Source: Siphonodentalium dalli (taxonomy: Eukaryota; Mollusca; Scaphopoda; Gadilida; Siphonodentaliidae). Taken from it: a stretch of 64,000 nt of DNA. Below are positions 12,001-24,000 of this stretch, one piece after another (the first letter of the stretch is position 1; every line of letters begins with the position of its first letter). Position numbers and translations under genes: made by a program. Location of the stretch: the NCBI GenBank assembly GCA_032622095.1, contig CP136067.1, positions 193,836,052-193,900,051 on the forward strand, given 5' to 3'. The notes under the pieces are model-generated. The model had not been told where the DNA came from. It saw nothing but the letters and a program-made list of their open reading frames with translations, and ran no database searches.

Positions 12001-15000
12001 TGGTCTATTATAATTCATCTGGAGGGGTTTTCAGGAAAAATAAGCAGACGACAGAAGGAGTCACTCTTTGTTGGGAAATATTCAGATAATAACTTAATAA
12101 GTTCAACAGATGACCTATGGTCGTTTTTTTTTTATTATTTGATAATTCCCCAAGGGATCTACTACTTGTCAATGTATTTACTAGTAGTATTTAGTGACCG
12201 ACTATTCGAGATTCGATTGGAGTCAATATTTATTAACGTTCTTGATTTGAATGATAATCATTGTTTCGCAGGTCCCTTCTGACTGACTAGTTACATGAAC
12301 TTATGTTCGGTAAAATCAATCATTGATATATTATTCATTTCTCCACAGAAAATCAGCCAACAGGAGTTGACAGCGACCTGCGAAATCTGTTTGCCATCGG
12401 GAAACTCGATGATTATGAATTGTTGAAGAAACAGAATGGTCACGGATTGGTCATTGTTAGTGGAATAGAAGCGAGAATCAAAGAGAGGCTCGACGTTCTG
12501 AGGAGACAGGATCCTTCTGAGGTATTTACACGGACGAGTCACACTCAATTTCAAGGAGAGTTGAATCGACAGGGGGGGGGGGGGGCTTTGTTAGGATTGT
12601 CGGACGATTGGGACCTCGGACAATTGGGACCTCGGACGATTGGGACCTCGGACGATTGGGACCTTGGACAATTGGGACCTCGGACTATTGGGACCTCGGA
12701 CGATTGGGACCTTGAGTCAGGAAGATTGGGACCTTGAGCCAGGACGATTGGGACCTTGAGCCAGGACGATTGGGACCTTGAGTCAGGACGATTGGGACCT
12801 TGAGTCAGGATGATTGGTACCTTGAGTCAGGATGATTGGGACCTTGAGCCAGGACGATTGGGACCTTGAGTCAGGACAATCGGGACCTTGAGTCAGGACG
12901 CTTGGGACCTTGAGTCAGGACGATTGGGACCTTGAGCCAGGACGATTGGGACCTTGCTTTTTCAATAAAAACTAAAACATTTATAGTTTCAAATCAATTT
13001 TATTTGGGTAATGGAATTAACAAAGATTATTCTTTTATAATGAAATAATGAAATAACGATGATATTTGATAATTAATTAACGAGCATGCATGTAAGCTGT
13101 AACATCTTATGCATTGAATATAAAGTATATACACAATAAAATACAATAACTTGGAACAAGGTCCCAATCGTCCTGACTCAAGGTCCCAATTGTCCGAGGC
13201 GCAAGGTCCCAATCGTCCCAGGTCCCAATCATCTAACTTAAGGTCCCAATCATCCAAGGTCCCAATCGTCCCAGGTCCCAATCATCTAACTTAAGGTCCC
13301 AATTGTCCAAGGTCCCAATCATCTCGATACCTTTGTCAGCCACGAAAATCCTTGATTCTGACAAAGGACCATTAAAGGCCTCCAATTGGTCCAACACCTT
13401 TTAATCCTCATCGATCGCTTTGTTATGTTTATATTCTCTCCAAATTGTTAACATCTGAAAAATATGTTAAACAGGAGCTGTGCTGTGCTGGTGCAGGTGC
13501 AGAATTAAAGATCATGTGTCAGTGCATTCTCTTATATATATGAATCTCCCATAGGGGGCCTCGCGTATATAAGAGAATGCACTGGCTTACAAGGTCAAAG
13601 TAAATATTGTCAGGCCAATATATTCTCTTCTATATGTAAGGCTCAATATGGGGGACTTGCATATATAAGAGAATGCATTGATACATGGTTTTCGCAAAAT
13701 TTCAGAACTATCTACTGCATATTTATTCTGTAAGGTCATTCAGTTGTTTTCTTACAAAGCCAAATTTTTAATAATTCTTTGATACTGTGTAGGACTTCCT
13801 TATAATGTTGAGAATTTATAAGCCAAACCTAAACTATTGTAAAAATAACAATTATCACAAGACATTGCACATATTGTGTATAAATTAATCCAAACTATAG
13901 GGCCATATACACAGCGGCTATCTACAGATCTAATTTCATTTTCTCATGGCCATTATTTCCCAAACAGATATCCGTAAACGGTTGTTGATAAGATTCCATC
14001 AAGCCTGCAAATAGTGTGTCTGTCATTTGCAGAATGAGGTCCCCAGAGGGTGAATTTAGTGATGCAATCCCACACGGTGGGCTAACCAAATTCACCTTCT
14101 GGGAACTGCATTTTGCTTAGGCCTTAACTACTATAGGAGATCTAGAATCAGATTGAAGTTCCCCATTTGAAGTTGGTGATTGATGTTCACCCATTAGTTG
14201 CCTCGATTATGCATCTTTATCGTTTGCAAATTGAGGGATACAGAAACTTCCCAGAAGGGAAAAAGTAACTCAAAACAATGTTAATTTGAGACTATAGATA
14301 AAAGCCAACTGTGCGGGATAGGATCACTGAATTCAACTTCTGGGGACCTCATTCTGCAAATGACAGACACACTATTTGCAGGCTTGTATTCCATGTGGTT
14401 TATTTTACCCAAAATCATGCTTCACTGACGCGTTTTTGAGTGAGATTAGAGTTTCCATCCTTCGTGTTTTTAACACGTTTTGAACAGAATTACAGTAATG
14501 AATTGGAACTGGGAAACTGGTCTGTTCGATCTTACTTCCACCCATGTCTTTTCTGTTCGATCTTACTTCCACCCCATGTCTGGTCTGTTCGATCTTACTT
14601 CCACCCATGTCTGGTCTGTTCGATCTTACTTCCACCCATGTTTGTATAAACTGGTCTGTTCGATCTTACTTCCACCCATGTCTGGTCTGTTCGATCTTAC
14701 TTCCACCCATGTTCGATCTTACTTCCACCCATGTTTGATCTTACTTCCACCCATGTTTGATCTTACTTCCACCCATGTTTGTATAAAAAATATTCTGTGA
14801 TTATTTCAAATAAAATTTTCCGGACATCAAACTCTAATGAAAATGTTGCACACTCAGAGTTTGGAGGAACTAAAAATTTATGTGGTACTAAAAAACTTAA
14901 TACATGTCATGATAATTAAACCCTTTCATGATGGGGGCTGTGATGCTGCAGCATTAAAGATCCTGTGCCAATGCATTATCTTATATATGTGGGTCTCACA

Positions 15001-18000
15001 TAGGGAGCCTCACATATATAAGAGAATGCATTGGCTAACAAGGTCAAGGTAAATATTGTAATACCAATGTATTCTCTTATATATGCGAGGTTCCCTATGG
15101 GAGACTTGCATAACAATGTATATAAGACAATGCATTGGCACAGGGTTTTCACAAAATTTCAGGAAGTTCCATCATGGAAGGGTTAAATCTCGCTTTCTGT
15201 ATTTGATTAATTATATTAACACGTCTGTGAGAGTAATTAATTTTACTATATTTTTCACAGCTCTGGAAGGTAACTTATTCTATCCATGCATGTCTTATTA
15301 TCAAGGCAACATCTTCATTCTAACTTATCATAATCTAATGCTAATGGGCCAAACCATAATTTCTGGAAGGATGTGTATTCTGTACATGCATGTTATAACT
15401 ATTCAACCAATAATATTTAACCCTTTTAGTGCCAGGGGCCGATCTCATCGGCCCTAATTTATGGTTTTTTTTTTTGGTTAGGCCAATGCATTCTCTTATA
15501 TATGCGAGGCGACCTATGGTCGACTCGCATATATAAGAGAATGCATTGGCACAGGGTATATGGGTCGATACAAAAATCGGACCTGGCACTCAAAGGGTTA
15601 ACGCTATGGTTGCAATTGAAGGTACCTTTATTAGGTTCATGCATTTTTCGTTCATGTCTAAATATGCAGCATAATCTAACAATACTGAGTTATGATTCTT
15701 ATGAATGGTCATATAACTAAGCATGTTACTTTATGCATCTTTGTTACAAGGCTAAATTGCATCCTAACTGTTCAGCCAATATGAATTCTAACAATACTGA
15801 GTTCTGGTTCATATGGAAGGTTGCTTATTCTGTTGCAGTTTTCGCTATCAAGTCAAAATTTACATCCTTACAGCTCAACCAATCACAATTTACAATGTTC
15901 GTATACTTTTCTGGAATCCTAGAAAAGTCATGCAATTGTGAAATTCCGATTCCAGACCTGGGAAATGGCACCTTCTTTGTGGTATTATGGATAATATCAT
16001 TGAGAAAATACCTTCTCATACTGCAAGTTCAGTTCCTAAATTCTAAAGATATGTTGAAATCTGAAATGAGCAGAGAAAATGGAAAAATTCTTTCATAAAT
16101 CTATTTTTAAATTTCTGGATATGTATGGAAAAGTTACAGAATTTGTCAGGGGAAGTTCTTGAATTTTTCCAGAAAATCCGAGGAATGTTTTGGAAAAGTC
16201 ATGTAAATTTGTTATAGTGTATGAAGACTGATCTAATGATGATGAGCTATGGTTAATATGGAAGGTTCTGTACTCTGGCTCTGCATGTTTAATTATCATG
16301 TCTAATTCTTTATCCCAACTATTCATCTTATCAAAATCTCCTAATGATGCTGAGTTCTGTTCCCTCTGTAAGGTTTCTTATTATGTCCATGCATGTCTCA
16401 ATATTGGGTCTAAATTTGTGTTCTACAGTAATGCTCTAAGTAATCGACTTCTTAACCACAGCAGAATTATGGGTAACTTTTCAGGATTCAGTCGGAAATA
16501 TGGCTTGTTGCCATTCATCGGAAAGCTCTCCCCGAGAGCTTTCCGATAAATGGCAACAAGCCATATTTCCTGAATCCTGAAAAGTTACCCATAATTCTGC
16601 TGTGGTTAAGAAGTCGATTACTTAGAGCATTACTGTAACTGTTTATTTTATCGTAATCTAACTACCGTCATTGTCATGTTACACTGATGCATATTCTTCA
16701 AACATTCTCCACCTTAAGGATCAGATTATCGCCTCACTTGCGATTTGCTACCACTCCCTCATCACCAGTGTATCATAACAGAAAATAAACCACTACTATT
16801 GTTATATTCAACTACAAGTTAAATTTTACAATGTCAAATCCATGCTTTCTCTGGTTTTATTCATTGTGTGGATGGCATTTCATTGACAGAACCAACCAGG
16901 CATGTGAATGTGGTGAACATTATCACACGAATGCCTGTGTGGTTCTGTATTTATTATACACCAACCATAAATATTCATTAGCATCCAATAATTGTTAATA
17001 AAATGAGAAGAATGATATGAAATAATGTTACAGTACCTGTTGGGTTATCATGCATGGCGTCATTAAGTCGCACCTCCCATATCAGGATTACAGTAGTGCA
17101 CTGAGGGAAACTAACTTACAGTAACCTAATTGGTCGAAATATATCAACCGATGTGTAATTATTATTTCGCAACCGATCTAGGAGGAAGCCCCGAGACCAC
17201 CACACCAAGGTTGTTCCAATTGCATTCTTTCAACCTGGAATATAATTACATAAGCATTAAAATAATGCTGACCAATTTGTGACAAAAATCAAAATAAGAA
17301 AGATAACCCATACGCTTGTGAGATAGCATGTATAGGTTCACCAGCACCACGCCCAGATGTGTGTGATAAACAAATTACATAGAAATACAAATTTAAGCAA
17401 AGTTGCAATCACACACAAAATTCGTAAATGAAAATATATGGATAATAAAGTTACTGCTAAATTCAGGAAATATATGGTAAAATAATATCCATTGTCAAAC
17501 ATTAAAGGTACTCAACCCGTAAAGAGGGTCCCCATCTCAACAGATTCCAACAACAACAACCCGATCGGAGGGTCCTATATTACTATTTCTTTGGCTTTGG
17601 GGGTAAAAAATATTTGATTCGAGTCGAGGAACCCATCAAACAAAGCTCAGAGTTATTAGATATTGATTTTTGAAATTTGTTATAAACTCGAGATGAGTAC
17701 TGCTAACTGCCGTAATCTGCTCTGGATGTGTTCTCCAAATCTATTCAAACAGACAAGGATGGATAACTCTAAAATCAAGTGGCAATTTTGACTGAGTTCT
17801 GGGCCAGATAGTATTCCCGATAATGAAAAATAATAGATTTCTAAAATCGATATCTAACAAATCTGAGATTTGATGGGTGACTTCCTCGACTCGAATCAAA
17901 TATTTTTGACTCCCGAAGCCATTGAAATAGTAATTGAGAGGAGTTTTATCGGGTTGAGTACCTTTAATTAGATATAAATTACATAAAATAAACATTATCA

Positions 18001-21000
18001 TGAGATATATGATTGCCTGGATGATATGGCAATTAAATAAATAAGGATGAATTTGAGCATCAACAAAGATGAAATGGAGTAAAATTAGCCATTGCCATCA
18101 AATTAGTATGATGTTATCCAAGATTATTTAAAATATATAAAGTATGAAAGGTCAAGGAACCTGGGATTGCCAACATAGATGACTAATAATAACTTACACA
18201 TTGGCGGGTAAGTTGAAGCATGCTTCAAATTGTCAAATTAAATGGTCAATTATATCACAATGTTCTAATCAAATATCAGTCGCATTTCTGTCAAAACTCT
18301 TAAACAGTTTAAACATTTTAAAGTTGATCTCATTTATCAGGTACCACAATTGAACGTCAGCTAGATCACATCCTTAATGGCGACCACAAACATATCACTT
18401 GTGATACAATTATGAAGTCAATTTACTTGCTTCACTTTCAAATCATTGCATTTCAGAAACAAAATTGGTACTGATATAAAACGTGTAAGCTTTTCTCACT
18501 GCATAGCTATGTTATACATATTACTGAGAAATAACGAAATCGCACCACAATTTCTATTTTAACACTGCAAATTTATCCCATTTCTTTCACAGAAATTTAA
18601 TGCTAAGATATAATGTTTATTGATCTAAACTTAGAAATTTTCTCTTACTTGGCCAAACCATAATTCACCTTGATGTGCCCAAATTACACCAATTTGAAGG
18701 CATGCAGTATTATTTTTTTTTAATTGTTTTGAATTTTTTTTTTTTTGGGTTGAATTTTTTTTGGGTATGCTTAAGCATGCTATAGCGAATTTAAAAACAA
18801 ACTGGATAACACCTTAGGGGCATGTTATAACTCAAAACTATCACCAAGTATTCATAGTAATAATTTTGATGCCCATAAAAACATAAGATTCCCTGGCACT
18901 AAACCTACTAAATAAGTCTGTTAAAGAATATAAGAATTTTTTTTTTAAATTGTAAAAAATAATAACAAAAGATGAAAAATTGTTAGGCCAATGCATTCTC
19001 TTATATATGCGAGGCGACCTATGGTCGACTCGCATATATAAGAGAATGCATTGGCACAGGGTATATGGGTTGATACAAAAATCGGACCTGTCACGCAAAG
19101 GGTTAACAGCTTAGGATTAAATTATTCAATATTAATTGAATTCAGGTCAGTTTGTGACAGACCTGAACAATGCATGTTAGTTAGAAGGAGTAAACTGCAA
19201 GTAGGCAATCCTGAATCTAGTGTATCTGACATTTGCAGAATGAGGTCCCCAGAGGGTGAATTTAGTGATGCTAGCCCGCTATCCATACAGCCAGCTAGCA
19301 TCACCAAATTCGCCCTCTGGGGACCTCATTCTACTTAGGCCTCATATTCTGAGAAGTATCTATAGTCTCAAATTAACTTTCTTTATATATACTTTTCCCT
19401 TTCTGTTCATTTTATATTTCCCTAATTTGCAGAATATAAATTGCATAAATGGGTGAACATCAACTTCAACTGGGGAACTTCAATCTGATCCTAGGTCTCC
19501 CATAGCGGTTGAGGCCTCTGCAGAGTGAGGTCCCAAGAGGTTGAATGTAGTGATGCTAGCCCACTATGAGGGATAGCATCACTACATTCACCATTAGGAT
19601 CTCTGCTGTGTCAGTTAATTATGTTTTATTAGAATATTTACAAATTCAAATTTGTCTATCACCATTGTTAAATCAATTTATAGGGAAATAGAATGTTTTT
19701 TTAAATATTTATTGTCAGGAAAAAAATGATTTTCACAGACAATTTTTATTATGCTACTACTAGTATATAAATTGTATACATATCATCATGTTTATCCATT
19801 TGATGACTGATTACTTGCTGATGAGTAGTTACATGATTTTTCATTTGTGAATAAGAATTATAATTTATCAATATTTCCTGTAGAAACAAAGCGTAGCGAA
19901 CCTGAGCAAAAGGGTGTTTGTTGAATTAATATGCTGAGCATAACTTCAAATGAATCTTTAGAAAGTTTCTCCGCTTGCTGTCTACTTATAGTATCTGAAA
20001 ATTCCCCCAAAAAAGAATGAACCATTTCCAAAAAATATATATAATTAAATATATATAACGGTTTGGATTTGTGAAATCTCTTTTTCTTTATTGGGAATGT
20101 TCAGCTAATAAGTTCAACAAGCAGCATTAGGCTGAAAGCTGTGTCATTAAGAATTAGTATTTATCAGTATTTCCTGTAGAAACAAAGCATAGTGAACCTG
20201 AACAAAAATGAAATTGAATTTTCAGAGTTTCTTTGCCTGCTATCAACTTATAGTGTCTGAAAATTCCATTAGCTTAACCCTATCAGTATCCAGTTTTAGA
20301 TTTAAACTCTGAGCTGAATTTTCACAAGGTGGGCACTGGGCAGTTACAGGAAAATGTTCTCTTTTCAAGGTAGATAGTTAACTTTATAACATTTGCATTG
20401 TCAAACTTTGTCGTGGTCAAAAGTTTGACCATCCTCAGCCATTTTGATCCATAGTAGCCGCTATGATCATGAACTGGTGCAGCATTAAAGAGCCTGTGCC
20501 AGTGCATTCTCTCATATATGCGAGTCTCCCATGGGGAGCCTCACATATATAAGAGAATGCACTGGCTTACAAGGTCAAGGTAAATATTGTTAGGCCAATG
20601 CATTCCCTTATATGCAAGGTGCCTTATTACATGTATATAAGAGAATACATTGGCACAGGGTTTTCGCAAAATGTGAGGAAGCTCTAGTCATGGAAGGGTT
20701 AATATAACTGTTTTACATTCATGTACCCAATTATCTTACAGAGTGTGGAATATAGCACACTTAAGGAGGTCTATCAATCCACGGACAATATCAAGGTCTG
20801 CCTGAATGAACTGACGAGATTAATGAAGTGCTTCTGGACATCGCAGCTACCTCCTCTTAATGAAAAAGGAGAATTTTATGATCCAAAAGCTATGCAACAG
20901 GTTTGTACCACTAAAGCTATGCAACAGGTTTGTACCGCTAAAGCCATGCAACAGGTTTGTACCACTAAATCAACTACATGTATTAAATCATCAGGCCTCA

Positions 21001-24000
21001 AATTTGACAAAGACGTTTCTCACATTTGTCATGTTCCAGCGATAAGATAGGTTGATAAATAAACAAAATACCAATATCCAGACTTTATATACTCCGAAAA
21101 AAACATACTAAGACCATGCAAAATCAAGTATGCTCGCTGTTCTCATATATATAGAAGAGGATATCCAACTCGTTATGTTGGGATATAATATTTTATGAAA
21201 CCAGTTTGATAAATTTGATTCACATTGAGTTGTGAATCAAATTTATGAAATGAGTTTAAAAAAAATCTTATATCCAAACATAAAAATCTTGTATATCACA
21301 TGAAAAAACTAGAGCTTTATGCTTTTTTAACAAAACAAAATCCTTAAAAGCTTAAAAATGCATACATTTCCATCGTCGTTGGCTGAGACGCTTCACAACT
21401 GTACAAGACAGTATTGTTCACTCAGGATAGCATAAAAACATTGCCTCTTTGTTTCTGTGTCAATTTTCGTTAGTGCAAAGAAATTGGACAAGAATTTTAC
21501 TTTGATGAAAAAATCAATAATTTTGTATTGTCTGGTTTTGGTGTCATGCACGGCTTTTCAAAATAGTATTAATCCGCTTAATTAATGTAAAGTAATTTTA
21601 TTGGCGCACTGCCAAATTGGCAGGAAGCACGCGCTTATTCGTCACTAGTAACTAATACACTATGTGATATTTTGAGGATCTCACATGAGTTTCTATTTTA
21701 TACGGAATTTATCAACCGAGTTCACTAAATTTGATTTGAGCCGAGGTTTACCGAGGCTCAAATAGAATATAGTGGACGAGGTTTGAGATACCTTTTATCA
21801 CATGATCAAATAAACTCATAGCAACGAGAAGTATTCATAGAAAACAACAATCATAAACTTCAGCGATCGCAAGTCATTTAAATAATGGCGTGACGTCATC
21901 GCATGCGCTAATATTACACGTGTGTCTTACCAATAATTATGAAGCTGATTTTGTGGGTTAATTATGTGATAAAAGGAGATATGTAATGGCTTTTTAATGG
22001 ATATAATAGGGGTTTCATGTGATATAAACCCATATCACATGCATACATCCTTGACATGTATCCAGCATATTCGCATGCTTAAATCCATGTCACATGCATA
22101 ATGTCCATGTTGTGTTTGTGACCTTTCCTCTTGTATAAACCCATGTCTCATGTATAAGGTTTTTTCTTCTTTGCAGGTGGCTTCTTTACAAGAAGAAGTC
22201 TGGAAGCTGAGAGCTAAATACAGCAAAGTCGGTCAACTCAAAGATCGAGCAGAGAAGAGACTTGTAGAATCAAAACGACATCGTAAAACTTTAGAGGATG
22301 CAATCGTGAAGCAGTGTGAGTAATGAGTATCTTAATACGATCTGGTTCATATATTGTCTCATGCATGATGTATGCATTTCGATTTGATATAAAAGTTCAC
22401 TAAATGTACTCTTGTGTTCCAAATAAACGTGCAGTCCCAAAAAAATTGCAGCCCCAAATAAATAAACAGGGATGTTCAGTGCAATATCCTAATGATTATT
22501 GTTCCCAGGGGAAATTTATGGCCTACCAAATACATATGCTTGTAAATACATGTACCTTCAAGTACCTTTGGCATAAATATAAATCTAATTGAAGTGAATT
22601 GATCATCATATGGTTTCATGCAAAAAGCTATCCAGGATTTCCAAAATGTGCAAATTAAAAGTCACCCAGCATTTCAAAATCTCACCAAAAACGCTGTTTC
22701 ATTAAAATTATTAGAATAATTATTTGTGATTTTCAAGCGAAATATCAATGTTATTTTTAATGAGTATTGCGCCCGCTTTTAGTTTGACTGCCTCAGATGA
22801 ACAAGACTTTGAGATGCTGGGTGACTTGTTGCACATGTAGAAGATACTGGGTGGCTTTTTTTATACGACCGTTTGAAAAATACGACCGTTTGACAAAACG
22901 GTCGTATTATATAAATGGGTTGTCCGTCCGTCCGTCCGTCCGTCTTCCGTCGTCCATCCACTTTTGGTTTCCAGATGATAACTTTAGATTGAATCGAGTG
23001 AACTGAACCAAATTTGGTATGTTAGTTTACAGATCAAGTTCGAATATGGGTTTCGTCCGCATGATTTTGACTGAGTTATGCCCCTTTTTCGACTTAGATT
23101 TTACATGATTTGCGGTTTCCGGATGATAACTTTAGATTGAATAGAGTGAACTGAACCAAATTTGGTACAGATCAAGTGTCAAATATGGGTTCTGTTTACA
23201 TGATTTTGCAGGTCAAGTTAATGTGTTTTATTTTGTTATTATTTCGTCTTAAGTCAAAGGTTTCAAACAAATGAATTAAACCTTGCCCCACTCTACTCCA
23301 GAAACGGGCGTATTTTGCCACGCCATGACGGCGTGCTCTTGTTCACATTTGGGAGATCCTGGGTCACTATATGCACGAAGCCATGTGACTATGACCAATT
23401 CGGCATAATAAATTGTTGGCACTTTTTTCAGGTGTTACAGCTGCACTAATGAGTGCTGCAGATGGTGCATGTAATTATTGTGTGCATGCCATGCTTGATT
23501 GTGTAATTATTGTGTGCATGCCATGCTTGATTGTGTGATTTAACCCTATCTTATACTAAATTAATTCTCCCATTCAGCTAAAAAAAAGTATACATTAGAA
23601 GGGTTTATTCATTTGAGTGTTTAGGTAATAAAAGCAGATGACAGACGTAAGAATACAAGAACAGAATGATTTATATTCATTGGGAAATGTTTAGACAATA
23701 ACTTCAACATGACCTATGGTCATTTGTTGAACTTAATATCTGAATATTTCCTAAAGGGAACTACTAATCAATGAGTATTTAGTATAGAAAGAGTTAAAGA
23801 TGTATTCAGATTTCCAAATTCTTTCTATATCATCTCCAATATTTAAAGTAAAATTTCTGAGTTGAGTTGACTTGTGACCGATTACCAACAAATTGATACA
23901 TATTCTTCTCCATGATATGAGGAATCTCTTAAAGACACCAAATTGGTGCCGTTTGGGCTAGAGATGTGGGGAGTGCATTAAAATGTTTTACACAACTATT

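Noticed and set aside
14405..14800. Repeat-containing ORFs on both strands
   Set aside because: ~31 bp tandem repeat; frames open on both strands with no other support.
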